Part shown: piece after piece, positions 26,298-36,186 of the stretch
Position numbering within the stretch: position 1 is the first letter of the stretch
Layout of the letters: the number at the start of each line of letters is the position of its first letter
From: Microcoleus vaginatus PCC 9802
GTDB taxonomy: Bacteria; Cyanobacteriota; Cyanobacteriia; Cyanobacteriales; Microcoleaceae
Assembly: GCA_022701275.1 (NCBI GenBank)
Contig: CP031740.1
Location: 5,407,001-5,471,000 of the forward strand
Reading direction: 5' to 3'
Length of the DNA stretch: 64,000 nt
Translations under genes and position numbers: made by a program
Notes under the pieces: model-generated
What the model saw: the letters and a program-made list of their open reading frames with translations, nothing else
Database searches by the model: none
What the model was told of the DNA's origin: nothing

Positions 26298-27149
26298 TCA
26301 AGCAACCTCAGAATCGCAACGTTGGTGTTCCATCCGAAATATGTTAGCGTACAAACTAGCAACAATCTGTTTACCTTCTTGCGTCAACTGCAAGTAACCG
26401 AGAGATTCACTGATGTGAGGATAAATGCCGCTCCAGTAAAACTTAGAGTAGCTTTGCAGCAAGTCGCCCGGATGCCGATAGCCCAAAAGTTTAGTAGCAC
26501 CGCTTTCTTCCAACTCGTAAAACAGCGCGCCAATTTTCTGCAAATATTGCGGGTTGCTGAGCTGACCTATCAAGTCAGCACCGCGCACTAAACTAGAGTA
26601 ATTAACTGCCTCCTCGTCAGTGTTACCGTCAAGCACCGAGAAACGAGTCTGTTCTATGTTCTGCTTAATTATCTCAGCATTAATTAGCTTGTGGTTGCCG
26701 AAGCGCTCGTCAATGAACAATTTAGCTCTGTCAACTCGGTAAGGAGCTAAGCTAGCCGCTGTTGCACCGGGAGCAAGTGCAATTCTCATGCCATCTTTTC
26801 CAGTAGCATACAATCCTTCTGATTCTTGGTCTTGCCGGCAAACTCCTTTGACATATCCGATGTCTTGGCACAGCAAAGAAATGATGAAGTGCAGCCAATC
26901 TTCGCAGGAAACTCCGCCCTTGCGAATGTGTTTTCCCCGCAAGATTTCTTGACCGACTAAGCTAATGCAAATGGCGTGCTCTACATTGTGATAAAGAGCA
27001 TCGCTGTTAGCGATGTTTTCTAACGCCATTGCCCCCACCCAGGCAATAATGTCAGCATAGTCTGATTTGTAGCCTCCGTAAGTGCGGCTGTACCCGTTCT
27101 GAAGTTGTTCGATGAAAGCCTCGATCAGCAGTTCTGTAGAATTAAACAT
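26298..27149 (-). CDS. HD-domain-type metal phosphohydrolase-like protein with altered HD motif
   Basis: The 283-residue protein keeps the helical HD fold, with a first metal-ligand region ALYHNVEHAICISL (H54, H58) and later SLVRGADLIGQLS (D, near 190). The central HD doublet, expected in LCHDIGY, reads C94-Q95-D96. Codon CAA instead of CAC/CAT would explain the His-to-Gln change by one base. HD proteins hydrolyse phosphate esters such as cyclic nucleotides, so this one may be inactive or use another ligand. The gene stands alone, facing the Fur-family gene. Confidence 0.7.
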   Translation of the reverse strand: MFNSTELLIEAFIEQLQNGYSRTYGGYKSDYADIIAWVGAMALENIANSDALYHNVEHAICISLVGQEILRGKHIRKGGVSCEDWLHFIISLLCQDIGYVKGVCRQDQESEGLYATGKDGMRIALAPGATAASLAPYRVDRAKLFIDERFGNHKLINAEIIKQNIEQTRFSVLDGNTDEEAVNYSSLVRGADLIGQLSNPQYLQKIGALFYELEESGATKLLGYRHPGDLLQSYSKFYWSGIYPHISESLGYLQLTQEGKQIVASLYANIFRMEHQRCDSEVA

Positions 27150-27356
27150 ACCCTATCCTTTTACCTTAATATTGCCTTTCAAGAGCGGTGCATCTATTTG
27201 GGAGTCCTCTAATTTTATGGATGAGATTTGAACTCACAACTCATGCACCCCGTGTGTGTTGTGCTCTGTGGGTGGCAATCTCAAAACTATTTGACGCAGC
27301 TACGCCCGGGGAGTCACTAAGCAATCTCGCGCCCTGAGTCAAAACTCCCAAGCAAC

Positions 27357-27560
27357 TCAGTCCATCACTGACACCCATCCCCGCCGTACTGCATACAGTA
27401 GCCTGCTGACAATTTTTCGCTCCTCTGAACTTTTTAAACTGTGAGAATTAATTGCGTATTGAATTTGCTGGAACACAGTCTGATCGATCTTACCGGATTT
27501 CCAAATGTTCAAGTAAAGTTCGGAAATTTTATATTCAGGAATATAAGCTTTGGTTGTCAT
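27357..27560 (-). CDS. Small conserved protein of the RLLxAVRRGW family (copy 1 of 3)
   Basis: The 67-residue protein starts MTTKAYIPEYKISELYLN and ends SRLLYAVRRGWVSVMD. It is clearly paralogous to the proteins at 56022-56222 and 56933-57130, which share ISELxxxxxxSG near the start and the RLL.A.RRGW end. It is small, basic at the end and has no membrane segment. Function is unknown. An RNA- or protein-binding role is possible but not shown. Confidence 0.75.
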   Translation of the reverse strand: MTTKAYIPEYKISELYLNIWKSGKIDQTVFQQIQYAINSHSLKSSEERKIVSRLLYAVRRGWVSVMD

Positions 27561-28013
27561 CTGCAGTCAACTCGATGTATATTTCTTATTGTCCGGCAAT
27601 TTTAGATAACTTTATGTGATGTCGATCGGCTATAGACTGTGATGCGATCGCAGGCTGGAGTTAATGCGCCTCTCCTAACAATGGTAATTTGATCGAAAAA
27701 GCGATAGGGCGATCTTCATAAATTTTGCTGACGGCTGTGACAATCATCATAGTTGCGCCTAAATTATAGGATGTCACATACCATTCTCCCGTTGCGCTCG
27801 CCCCCTCCCAACTTGCAGCAAGGAAGGAAGTTTTAGCGCGGGTCGCGCAAATTTCTTGCCAAAGAAACTCGCGTCGTGTACAATATAGAGTCTGGTATCC
27901 TCACTTACCCATAATTATTTTCATTCATCCCGTCCCCCCAGAGGGGAAGGGACTTTCAGTGCGGATACAGCCAAATCACTATATTCAGCAAAAAGCTAGA
28001 AATGCCGTAACTC
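27561..28013. other. Intergenic region upstream of rpsL
   Basis: This 453-base region should hold the promoter of the ribosomal operon. On the minus strand, an open frame without a usable early start runs from about 27890 down to the TAA at 27661-27663, with sensible residues (ATGEWYVTSYNLGATMMIVT, then AVSKIYEDRPIAFS). It may be a gene remnant. No tRNA or riboswitch is recognised. Confidence 0.4.
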
Positions 28014-28394
28014 ATGCCCACTATTCAGCAACTCATCCGTTCAGCACGGGAACAAACGCAGAAAAAAACCAAATCGCCAGCTCTCAAGAGTTGCCCCCAG
28101 CGCCGCGGAGTTTGCACCAGAGTGTACACGACCACCCCGAAAAAACCCAACTCGGCGCTGCGGAAGGTGGCTCGGGTACGGCTGACCTCTGGTTTTGAAG
28201 TCACCGCCTACATCCCAGGGATCGGTCACAACTTGCAAGAACACTCTGTAGTAATGATCCGGGGCGGTCGGGTAAAAGATTTGCCCGGAGTTAGATACCA
28301 CATCATTCGGGGTACATTAGACACCGCTGGGGTGAAAGACCGCAAGCAGGGTCGTTCCAAATACGGGGCCAAGCGTCCTAAAGAGAAAAAATAA
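28014..28394 (+). CDS. rpsL: 30S ribosomal protein S12
   Basis: The 126-residue protein is a core component of the decoding centre. It has the typical start [20 protein letters not shown] and the central [20 protein letters not shown] region (the site of streptomycin-type substitutions). It is the first gene of the str operon, followed by rpsG. Confidence 0.98.
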   Translation: MPTIQQLIRSAREQTQKKTKSPALKSCPQRRGVCTRVYTTTPKKPNSALRKVARVRLTSGFEVTAYIPGIGHNLQEHSVVMIRGGRVKDLPGVRYHIIRGTLDTAGVKDRKQGRSKYGAKRPKEKK

Positions 28395-28539
28395 CACGGA
28401 ACTCGCCGGATCATCGGGGTTGGGAAGCAAAAATAAATCCGATCGCGCCGATCAATTGCACGCTCGATCGTCATAGATCGAGATCTGATCCCAAAACCCC
28501 AAACTCAATCATTCAAAATCAAAAATCCCAAATAGAACT

Positions 28540-29010
28540 ATGTCTCGCCGCACAGTTATTCAAAAACGTCCAGTTCCACCTGATCCAACCTACAACAGCC
28601 GGTTGGTAAGCATGATGGTGAGACGGATCATGCAGCACGGCAAAAAATCCGTTGCCTCCAGCATCGTCTACGACGCCCTCAAAACCATCCAAGAACGCAC
28701 AGGGGCTGAACCGTTAGACTTGTTTGAAAAAGCAGTCAAAAACGCTACACCCCTGGTAGAAGTCAAAGCCCGCCGGGTAGGTGGCGCCACCTACCAAGTA
28801 CCGATGGAAGTGCGTTCCGATCGCGGTACCACCCTCGCCCTTCGCTGGCTGATCAGATTTGCCCGCGCCCGCACCGGCCGTTCGATGGCCGCCAAGCTAG
28901 CCAACGAACTGATGGATGCAGCTAACGAAACAGGCAGTGCTATTCGCAAGCGCGAAGAAACACACCGCATGGCCGAAGCTAACAAGGCTTTTGCTCACTA
29001 CCGGTACTAA
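28540..29010 (+). CDS. rpsG: 30S ribosomal protein S7
   Basis: The 156-residue protein nucleates assembly of the 30S head domain. It has [20 protein letters not shown] at the start, [20 protein letters not shown] in the beta-ribbon region and [20 protein letters not shown] near the end. It is the second gene of the str operon, 145 bases after rpsL. Confidence 0.98.
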   Translation: MSRRTVIQKRPVPPDPTYNSRLVSMMVRRIMQHGKKSVASSIVYDALKTIQERTGAEPLDLFEKAVKNATPLVEVKARRVGGATYQVPMEVRSDRGTTLALRWLIRFARARTGRSMAAKLANELMDAANETGSAIRKREETHRMAEANKAFAHYRY

Positions 29011-29355
29011 CTGCAAAATCGGGCATGGAGAAGAGCGCGATCGTGCGGTATAAAAGCATCGGGTGAGAAATTGGAAAGTGTAAGTTTTGAGTGTTGAGAT
29101 TGCTTCTCTGGGCGCAATTGCGATTCATGAAGCAAACTCAAGACTCCCAAAATCAAAATTCACGCACTCAAAATTCACGCACTCTCGGAATCCTCCATGT
29201 CGCATCCTTAATATTTTTGTAAACAAATTTTGCAAAAAATATTAAAATGTAACAATAAGCTCCCGAGACTTTGGTAAGTCGCTGGGGAGTGCAAAATAGG
29301 GTTACTGTGTAGTATAATAGTATTATAACAGCAACACAAGATTAAGGAGGTAGCT
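29011..29355. promoter_or_regulatory. Interval before fusA with likely internal promoter
   Basis: The 345 bases carry short repeats (TCAAAATTCACGCACTC) and no ORF. Near the right end an AT-rich stretch, GTGTAGTATAATAGTATTAT, contains a good -10-like TATAAT. AAGGAGG at 29344-29350 then precedes the GTG of fusA. fusA-tuf may thus have its own promoter. Confidence 0.55.
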
Positions 29356-31428
29356 GTGGCACGTACCGTCCCGCTAGAAAAAACTCGCAACATCGGCATC
29401 GCAGCCCACATAGACGCGGGCAAAACAACAACAACTGAAAGAATTCTGTTCTATTCAGGCATGGTTCACAAAATGGGTGAAGTGCACGAGGGAACAGCAG
29501 TCACTGACTGGATGGAGCAAGAGCGGGAGCGGGGAATTACGATTACTGCCGCTGCTATCACCACCAGTTGGAAAGATTACAAAATCAACATCATCGACAC
29601 TCCCGGACACGTAGACTTCACGATCGAAGTCGAACGCTCGATGCGAGTGCTCGACGGAGTGATCGCAGTGTTCTGCTCGGTAGGGGGAGTGCAGCCGCAA
29701 TCCGAAACAGTTTGGCGACAGGCCGACCGGTACAAAGTACCGAGGATCGTGTTCGTCAACAAAATGGATCGGATGGGCGCAAACTTCTACAAAGTCTACG
29801 GCCAAATTCGCGATCGGATGAGAGCGAACGCCGTACCCATCCAAATCCCGATCGGCAGTGAAGAAAACTTCCGGGGAATTGTAGACTTAGTGCAAATGAA
29901 AGCCTATATCTACAACAACGACACGGGAACCGACATCGAGGAAGTAGAAATCCCCGATGAAGTAAAGGATCTAGCCGTAGAATACCGCACCAAGCTGATA
30001 GAGTCGGTAGCAGAAACCAACGACGCCCTCACGGAGAAATACCTCGAAGGCGAAGAGTTAACGGAAGACGAAATCCGCTTGGCACTGCGTCACGGCACTG
30101 TCGAAGGTACGATCGTCCCCATGTTGTGCGGTTCGGCATTCAAAAACAAAGGCGTTCAGTTGTTGTTGGATGCAGTTATCGACTACCTGCCGTCGCCATT
30201 GGAAGTTCCCCCAATTCAAGGACTCCTGCCCAACGGCGACACCGCAGAACGATTTGCAGACGACGGCGCGCCCCTGTCAGCCCTGGCATTTAAAATCATG
30301 GCTGACCCCTACGGCCGGCTGACCTTTGTTCGCGTCTACTCCGGTATCCTCAAAAAAGGCACCTACGTCCTCAACTCCACCAAGGACAAAAAAGAGCGGG
30401 TTTCTCGCTTAATTGTCCTCAAAGCCGACGATCGGATAGAAGTTGAGGAACTGCGGGCCGGAGACTTGGGAGCAGCCTTGGGTTTGAAAGACACCTTCAC
30501 CGGCGACACCCTCTGCGAAGAAGGAGCGCCCGTGATTCTGGAATCTCTGTTTATTCCAGAGCCAGTCATCTCGGTGGCTGTCGAACCCAAAACCAAACAA
30601 GACATGGAGAAGCTTTCCAAAGCCCTCCAGTCGCTCTCGGAAGAAGACCCCACCTTCCGAGTCAACGTTGACCCAGAAACCAACCAGACAGTCATCGCCG
30701 GCATGGGCGAACTGCACCTGGAAATCCTGGTAGACAGGATGCTGCGGGAATTCAAAGTAGAAGCCAACGTGGGTCAGCCGCAAGTAGCCTACCGCGAAAC
30801 CATTCGCAAAGCCGTCCGCGCCGAAGGTAAATTTATCCGCCAAAGCGGCGGTAAAGGTCAGTACGGTCACGTCGTGATCGAACTAGAACCTACCGAAGTC
30901 GGAAGTGGCTTTGAATTTGTCTCCAAAATTGTCGGCGGCACTGTACCGAAAGAGTACATCGGCCCGGCAGAACAAGGGATGAAAGAAGCCTGCGAATCGG
31001 GTATTGTAGCAGGATATCCCGTGATCGACCTCAAAGCTACTATGGTAGACGGGTCTTTCCACGACGTAGACTCTTCGGAAATGGCATTTAAGATCGCCGG
31101 CTCAATGGCGATCAAAGAAGCCGTGATGAAGGCGTCGCCAGTGCTGCTAGAGCCTATGATGAAAGTAGAGGTTGAAGTTCCCGAAGATTACATCGGGAAC
31201 GTCATCGGAGACCTCAACTCGCGTCGGGGTCAGATCGAAGGCCAAGAGACGGATCAGGGAATTGCCAAAGTTTCTGTAAAAGTTCCACTAGCAGAAATGT
31301 TTGGCTACGCCACTGACATCCGCTCGAAAACCCAAGGTCGGGGCATCTTCACAATGGAATTCAGCCATTACGAAGAAGTGCCGCGAAATGTGGCTGAAGC
31401 CATCATCGCTAAGAACAAAGGTAACTAA
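29356..31428 (+). CDS. fusA: Elongation factor G
   Basis: The 690-residue translocase GTPase begins at GTG, fixed by the AAGGAGG site at 29344-29350. It has the P-loop [19 protein letters not shown], the switch II motif [15 protein letters not shown], and the C-terminal domain IV/V signatures ([28 protein letters not shown]). Length is standard. It drives ribosome translocation together with EF-Tu, encoded next. Confidence 0.98.
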   Translation: MARTVPLEKTRNIGIAAHIDAGKTTTTERILFYSGMVHKMGEVHEGTAVTDWMEQERERGITITAAAITTSWKDYKINIIDTPGHVDFTIEVERSMRVLDGVIAVFCSVGGVQPQSETVWRQADRYKVPRIVFVNKMDRMGANFYKVYGQIRDRMRANAVPIQIPIGSEENFRGIVDLVQMKAYIYNNDTGTDIEEVEIPDEVKDLAVEYRTKLIESVAETNDALTEKYLEGEELTEDEIRLALRHGTVEGTIVPMLCGSAFKNKGVQLLLDAVIDYLPSPLEVPPIQGLLPNGDTAERFADDGAPLSALAFKIMADPYGRLTFVRVYSGILKKGTYVLNSTKDKKERVSRLIVLKADDRIEVEELRAGDLGAALGLKDTFTGDTLCEEGAPVILESLFIPEPVISVAVEPKTKQDMEKLSKALQSLSEEDPTFRVNVDPETNQTVIAGMGELHLEILVDRMLREFKVEANVGQPQVAYRETIRKAVRAEGKFIRQSGGKGQYGHVVIELEPTEVGSGFEFVSKIVGGTVPKEYIGPAEQGMKEACESGIVAGYPVIDLKATMVDGSFHDVDSSEMAFKIAGSMAIKEAVMKASPVLLEPMMKVEVEVPEDYIGNVIGDLNSRRGQIEGQETDQGIAKVSVKVPLAEMFGYATDIRSKTQGRGIFTMEFSHYEEVPRNVAEAIIAKNKGN

Positions 31429-31437
31429 CGATTTTGA

Positions 31438-31486
31438 ATTTTAGATTTTGGATTTTGGATGAAATCCAAAGTCTAAAATCTAAAAT
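31438..31486 (+). repeat. Long hairpin of heptad repeats between fusA and tuf
   Basis: A 23-base arm (31438-31460, starting ATTTTAGATTTTGGATT) pairs with 31464-31486 at 21 of 23 positions around a GAA loop. It lies in the transcribed region between fusA and tuf. It is made of the dispersed TAGATTT heptad found elsewhere in the window. It could act as an RNA processing or stability element. Confidence 0.7.
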
Positions 31487-31530
31487 GTTAAAATCTAAAA
31501 TCGCTAAAAGAAACAAGGAACAAATCGAGA

Positions 31531-32760
31531 ATGGCACGCGCAAAATTTGAACGGAATAAACCCCACGTAAACATCGGCACGATCGGTCACGTTGACCACG
31601 GCAAAACAACTTTGACCGCCGCGATTACGATGACTCTCTCTGCACTAGGTCAAGCAAAGGCTAAGAACTACGCCGACATCGACGCCGCGCCAGAAGAAAA
31701 AGCACGGGGTATTACGATTAATACTGCTCACGTCGAATACGAAACCACAGGTCGGCACTATGCCCACGTAGATTGCCCCGGACACGCTGACTATGTGAAA
31801 AACATGATCACCGGTGCAGCTCAAATGGACGGCGGCATCTTAGTGGTATCAGCAGCAGACGGCCCCATGCCTCAAACTCGCGAACACATCCTGCTGGCAA
31901 AGCAAGTTGGCGTTCCCAGCTTGGTTGTGTTCTTGAACAAAGAAGACATGGTGGATGATGCTGAACTGTTGGAATTGGTAGAACTGGAAGTTCGCGAACT
32001 TTTGAGCTCTTACGATTTTCCGGGCGATGACATCCCCATCGTCACAGGTTCGGGATTGAAAGCTCTCGAAGCGATGCTTGCTAATCCCAAGACTGTAAAG
32101 GGCGAAAATGAGTGGGTTGACAAAATTTACAAGCTGATGGAAGAAGTAGATGCTTACATCCCCACCCCAGAGCGCGAAGTTGACAAGCCTTTCTTGATGG
32201 CAGTTGAAGACGTATTCTCGATTACTGGTCGGGGTACTGTCGCCACAGGCCGGATTGAGCGCGGAACCATCAAAGTCGGCGAAACAGTCGAATTGGTGGG
32301 TCTTAAGGACACTCGCAGCACTACGGTGACTGGTGTGGAAATGTTCACCAAGTCTCTGGAGGAAGGTTTGGCCGGCGATAACGTGGGCCTACTGCTGCGG
32401 GGGATTTTAAAGGCGGATATTGAACGCGGAATGGTGATTGCTAAGCCGAAAAGCATCCTGCCTCACACTCAGTTTGAATCTGAAGTGTACATCCTCAAGA
32501 AGGAAGAAGGCGGCCGGCACACGCCCTTTTTCTCTGGATATCGCCCTCAATTCTACGTCCGTACCACTGACGTGACCGGCACGATCGCACAGTTCACCGC
32601 TGATGACGGTAGTGAAGCAGAAATGGTGATGCCTGGTGACCGGATCAAAATGACTGTTGAGCTGATTCACCCGATCGCGATCGAACAAGGAATGCGCTTC
32701 GCTATCCGCGAAGGCGGACGCACCGTCGGCGCCGGCGTTGTTTCCAAAATCCTCAAGTAG
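31531..32760 (+). CDS. tuf: Elongation factor Tu
   Basis: The 409-residue GTPase delivers aminoacyl-tRNA to the ribosome. Motifs seen are [13 protein letters not shown], the switch region with [26 protein letters not shown] and NKEDMVDD. Length and the short insertion [12 protein letters not shown] fit cyanobacterial EF-Tu. It follows fusA by about 100 bases with the hairpin in between, and a strong hairpin follows the stop. Confidence 0.98.
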   Translation: MARAKFERNKPHVNIGTIGHVDHGKTTLTAAITMTLSALGQAKAKNYADIDAAPEEKARGITINTAHVEYETTGRHYAHVDCPGHADYVKNMITGAAQMDGGILVVSAADGPMPQTREHILLAKQVGVPSLVVFLNKEDMVDDAELLELVELEVRELLSSYDFPGDDIPIVTGSGLKALEAMLANPKTVKGENEWVDKIYKLMEEVDAYIPTPEREVDKPFLMAVEDVFSITGRGTVATGRIERGTIKVGETVELVGLKDTRSTTVTGVEMFTKSLEEGLAGDNVGLLLRGILKADIERGMVIAKPKSILPHTQFESEVYILKKEEGGRHTPFFSGYRPQFYVRTTDVTGTIAQFTADDGSEAEMVMPGDRIKMTVELIHPIAIEQGMRFAIREGGRTVGAGVVSKILK

Positions 32761-32777
32761 GACTCCGATAACAGCTT

Positions 32778-32823
32778 AAATAGCAGAAAAGCCGCAAAAT
32801 TTAATTAGGCTTTTCTGCTATTT
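32778..32823 (+). terminator. Strong hairpin after tuf
   Basis: AAATAGCAGAAAAGCC (32778-32793) pairs perfectly over 16 bp with GGCTTTTCTGCTATTT (32808-32823). It lies 18 bases after the tuf stop, without a clear U-tail. It may partly terminate transcription before rpsJ or stabilise the tuf mRNA. Confidence 0.75.
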
Positions 32824-32942
32824 AGTGATTAGTTATTACTCAGAAGTCTGCTGTTAGCAGTTAGCCCAAAAACAACTGCAAAAAGACAACAGACAACAGA
32901 CAACAAATAACAAACTGAACCTAGAAAATTCAAGAAACAAAA

Positions 32943-33260
32943 ATGGCAACAATTCAACAACAAAAAATTCGCATTCGCCTCAAAGCTTTCGATCGCCGAA
33001 TTCTAGACGCATCCTGCGAAAAAATTGTAGATACAGCAAATCGCACAGCAGCCACAGCGATCGGCCCGATTCCCCTACCGACAAAACGGCGGATTTACTG
33101 CTTGCTGCGATCACCCCACGTAGACAAAGATTCTCGCGAACACTTTGAAACCCGCACGCACCGACGGATTATCGACATTCACCAGCCATCGGCCAAAACA
33201 ATTGACGCTTTGATGAAACTGGATTTGCCAGCCGGCGTAGATATCGAAGTCAAGCTGTAG
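32943..33260 (+). CDS. rpsJ: 30S ribosomal protein S10
   Basis: The 105-residue protein is a 30S head component and, as NusE, a transcription-antitermination factor. It reads [20 protein letters not shown] at the start and [20 protein letters not shown] in the middle. The linkage tuf-rpsJ is typical for cyanobacteria, where the str operon ends here. Confidence 0.97.
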   Translation: MATIQQQKIRIRLKAFDRRILDASCEKIVDTANRTAATAIGPIPLPTKRRIYCLLRSPHVDKDSREHFETRTHRRIIDIHQPSAKTIDALMKLDLPAGVDIEVKL

Positions 33261-33281
33261 ATTGACTTATCGAAAACTCGG

Positions 33282-33319
33282 AAAGAAGGAACAAAGATTA
33301 AATAAATTGTTCCTTCTTT
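33282..33319 (+). terminator. Intrinsic terminator of the str operon
   Basis: AAAGAAGGAACAA (33282-33294) pairs perfectly over 13 bp with TTGTTCCTTCTTT (33307-33319) around a 12-base loop and runs into a TTTTT tract. It is 21 bases after the rpsJ stop. Confidence 0.85.
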
Positions 33320-33668
33320 TTGTAGAAATTTCCCTAGTCATTACTTATTAGGTATTAGTTATTAGTTAATAATCAGCAATAATTTCTGCTCCAACACGAA
33401 CTTAAATAATTATTCTTAATTAAGGCGCGATCACTACAAAAACGCTCCTTTAGCAGTCGCTATCATCGCCTTCGGGATCACTTAGTTTAGCAAAAAGGTA
33501 TATTTAACATTTTGACGAAATAACGCCTGTGTCAAGCTGCCAGCACCGGAGATAGCGAGCCGTCGCTCCCGTTGCCACCGAAAAACCCCGCTCGCTCCTG
33601 CCCCGGAATTGCCTTTAATCAGTTAAAGTAAGAAAAATAAGCGCAAGTACCGTCACTTTTGAGCGACA
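33320..33668. other. Interval between the str operon and the LON-domain gene
   Basis: About 350 bases without a supported gene. Repeated TTAGTTATTAG-like AT-rich sequence is followed by a GC-richer patch (33530-33610). A promoter for the following gene should lie at the right end. Confidence 0.45.
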
Positions 33669-34310
33669 ATGGCATCCTCTTCCTCTGTAGCAGTTCGCGA
33701 ACTCCCCTTATTTCCGTTGCCGGAAGTGGTTCTATTTCCAGGTAGGCCACTCCCACTGCAAATCTTCGAGTTTCGCTATCGAATCATGATGAATACGATT
33801 CTGGAGGGCGATCGGCGTTTCGGTGTACTCATGTGGGACCCCAACCAAAACAAAGTCTCTGCCGTTGGCTGTTGCGCCGAAGTGATTCACTGCCAACGCC
33901 TGCCCGACGATCGCATGAAAATTATGACTCTCGGGCAGCAGCGGTTCCGAGTGCTCGACGCCGTTCGGGAAAAACCGTATTTAGTCGGTCTAGTAGAATG
34001 GATTGAAGACGAACCGCCCCAAAAAGACCTCAGACCTTTGGGAAAAGATGTCGAACAACTGCTGAGAGATGTAGTTCGCCTCTCCAGTAAATTGATGGAT
34101 CAGCCGATCGACCTGCCGGAAGACATTCCTAGTTTGCCCACCGAATTGTCCTACTGGGTAGCCAGCTACCTTTACGGTGCAGCGACAGAACAGCAAACTC
34201 TTTTAGAATTGCAAGATACTGCTGCGAGATTGGAACGCGAAACCGAAATTTTGACTTCTACTCGCAATCACTTGGCAGCGAGGACTGTACTTAAAGATAC
34301 CCTCAAGTAG
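33669..34310 (+). CDS. LON substrate-binding-domain protein
   Basis: The 213-residue protein consists of the N-terminal LON domain only. It has ELPLFPLPEVVLFPGRPLPLQI, then RYRIMMNTILEGDRRFGVLM and EVIHCQRLPDDRMKIMTLGQ. There is no AAA+ ATPase or protease domain. Stand-alone LON domains are conserved in cyanobacteria and plant plastids, where the role is unclear; substrate recognition is the default inference. Its position after the str operon is commonly seen in cyanobacteria. Confidence 0.9.
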   Translation: MASSSSVAVRELPLFPLPEVVLFPGRPLPLQIFEFRYRIMMNTILEGDRRFGVLMWDPNQNKVSAVGCCAEVIHCQRLPDDRMKIMTLGQQRFRVLDAVREKPYLVGLVEWIEDEPPQKDLRPLGKDVEQLLRDVVRLSSKLMDQPIDLPEDIPSLPTELSYWVASYLYGAATEQQTLLELQDTAARLERETEILTSTRNHLAARTVLKDTLK

Positions 34311-34380
34311 CCAATTTGCCTAGGAAAAAGCACGATCGGTTTGACCTGCTTTGAAGAAAGAATTACACACAAATCATACC

Positions 34381-34404
34381 ATTTTCGATTTTCGATTTTC
34401 GATA
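34381..34404. repeat. Short TTTTCGA heptad repeat
   Basis: Three TTTTCGA units in tandem lie in the gap between the LON-domain gene and the next gene. Such heptad runs are frequent in filamentous cyanobacteria and have no known function. Confidence 0.6.
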
Positions 34405-34525
34405 GGGAATGAGTTATGAACTAAGAGTTGGGAGATTGCCTACAGTTCCATTCTTTTTTGGACCTGGTATCTGTTTAATTCTTAACTTCAAACAGGTTCG
34501 GATAGGTTCCTTATAGCAGTAGCTT

Positions 34526-35458
34526 GTGTTAGACAATCACGACCAACCGAAACCATACGATGCAGTTAGAGGCGGTCAACTGCCACCTCCTGTGGGCGGT
34601 GTAGTGCTCGGCGGATTAGCAGGAGTTAAACATCGGCTGTCTAGTTCTGTCAGCGAACATCGAATCGCCGCCCTGAGAGAGACATTGAATTACGGCGATG
34701 CCGGCTTAAAAATAGTCATCAAGATTTGTCAAAGCGAAACAGGGCCAGTGCAGCGGGCGGCCTGCGATTTGCTTCGACAAAGGCTGAATTCGATCGCCCG
34801 CGAAAAATTACAGGCCTTTGTAGCTTCAAGTTCAGATTCAGAAGCTAAGGTAGACAGCAGTGAAAAAATATTAAAGCACTCATCCGGTGCAGTCTCAGAA
34901 AAAAATTACGATCGGCAAATGTCCGAAGCACAGTTAATATTTGAGACAGTTACGCAGCAGATGCAACCAAATTTGTTGCTCTTAGAAGCACTGGTAGCCT
35001 CTGTAGAACGCGAAGAATTTACCAGCGAACTGATGAATCTTTGGGAACTATTAATCTTAGAAATTCAGGAACCTCTCAAAGAACTGCGTCAGGCTGTTGG
35101 CACTGCGATTTCCGCCCAACTGCGGATTCAGTGGCTGTACAATCAAGCTGAATCTCAAGCCAACCAGTGGCAGCAACGAGCTTTGCTAGCTCTTCAGACA
35201 CAGGATGAAAATTCAGTCCGCCTCGCCGTGGTTGGCAAGCAGGTTCAATTCGATCAGGTGGCAGAACTAAAAATTGACTTAGACTACCAAACTGTGCGAG
35301 TAGAAAATCTCAACCGCAACTTGCTGGCTTTGGAAAGTAAGATTGCTCAAGCTACTTCCAAGAAAGAGATCCTCAAGATGCAGCTTCATTTTGCTAAGGT
35401 ACAGCAGCAAATAGACTTCACTTTCAGCCAAGTCAACAGTATATTTTTTAGTCCTTAG
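34526..35458 (+). CDS. HEAT-like N-terminus joined to a PspA/IM30-like coiled-coil domain
   Basis: The 310-residue protein starts at GTG. Residues about 1-85 (AVRGGQLPPPVGGVVLGGLA, then HRIAALRETLNYGDAGLKIV) match a short HEAT-like module that precedes various cyanobacterial repeat proteins. Residues about 125-310 are long helices, with IQEPLKELRQAVGTAISAQL and NQAESQANQWQQRALLALQT resembling the PspA/Vipp1 hairpin. PspA-family proteins form membrane-repair scaffolds. The combination looks unusual to me, and the function is inferred only by fold. Confidence 0.65.
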   Translation: MLDNHDQPKPYDAVRGGQLPPPVGGVVLGGLAGVKHRLSSSVSEHRIAALRETLNYGDAGLKIVIKICQSETGPVQRAACDLLRQRLNSIAREKLQAFVASSSDSEAKVDSSEKILKHSSGAVSEKNYDRQMSEAQLIFETVTQQMQPNLLLLEALVASVEREEFTSELMNLWELLILEIQEPLKELRQAVGTAISAQLRIQWLYNQAESQANQWQQRALLALQTQDENSVRLAVVGKQVQFDQVAELKIDLDYQTVRVENLNRNLLALESKIAQATSKKEILKMQLHFAKVQQQIDFTFSQVNSIFFSP

Positions 35459-35491
35459 TTGTCGGATTCTCTGCTGATATATTGCCTGATG

Positions 35492-36136
35492 TCAGACTTG
35501 TCTGACGCAAAAATGTATTGTCCCACTGAAAATTGTTTCCTCATCTCGCTTAGCTCCTTCGAGATTAGCGCCGCACAAAAATGCCCCGCTCAAATTAGCA
35601 CCCCTCAAGTCAGCTCCTCTCAAGTCTGCGGCCTCAAGGTTACTTTCACACAAAAAAGCGCCTTTCAAATTGGCTGTTCTCAGACTCGCTCCCCGCAGTT
35701 TAGCCTCGCTTAGATTGGCTTTTTCGAGGTTTGTATGGTCCAAGCAAGCATCTATGAGGTTTGCTTCCATTAGGTTGGCGGCGTACAAGGAAGCTCCGCT
35801 CAAATTAACACCTATCATTTTGGTGTCGCTCAAGTTGGCGTTTTCCAAGTTTGCTTCAATCAGGTCAGCTCCTGTTAATCTGGCGAAAGTGAGATCTGCT
35901 TGGCTCAGGTTAGCCCCATTGAGCTTTGTCATCACCAGGCAAGCATTCTTGAGGTTGGTACCTATTAAGTTTGCCCCCCCCAGGTTGGCCAAAGCAAAAT
36001 TTATTTCTTTGAGATTCGCGCAGGCTAGATTAATATGAATTAGGAAAGCTTCTCGCAAAGAAGCGTCTTTCAAGTTGGTTTCATGAAAATTTCTTTCTCC
36101 GGCTGCGTATCGCTTGAGAAGTTCATCAGCATTCAT
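35492..36136 (-). CDS. Pentapeptide-repeat protein
   Basis: The 214-residue protein has a short N-terminal motif MNADELLKRYAAGERNFHET and then about 30 A(D/N)LxX pentapeptides (for example NLKDASLREAFLIHINLACA). These build a right-handed quadrilateral beta-helix. The N-terminal motif is shared with the pentapeptide gene at 54945, so the two are paralogues. Roles of the family range from DNA mimicry to membrane targeting; none can be assigned here. Confidence 0.9.
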   Translation of the reverse strand: MNADELLKRYAAGERNFHETNLKDASLREAFLIHINLACANLKEINFALANLGGANLIGTNLKNACLVMTKLNGANLSQADLTFARLTGADLIEANLENANLSDTKMIGVNLSGASLYAANLMEANLIDACLDHTNLEKANLSEAKLRGASLRTANLKGAFLCESNLEAADLRGADLRGANLSGAFLCGANLEGAKRDEETIFSGTIHFCVRQV

Positions 36137-36186
36137 CTCACCAGCCTCCTAAGCTTTACTTAAAAAGTATACTACATACAAGAAAA

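Noticed and set aside
27219-27310. tRNA-like segment on the minus strand with a T-arm-like GTGAGTTCAAATCTCAT
   Set aside because: The acceptor end reads CCATAAA but the sequence about 60 bases upstream does not pair with it, and no D-arm or anticodon stem can be drawn. It may be a decayed tRNA, but I do not call it.
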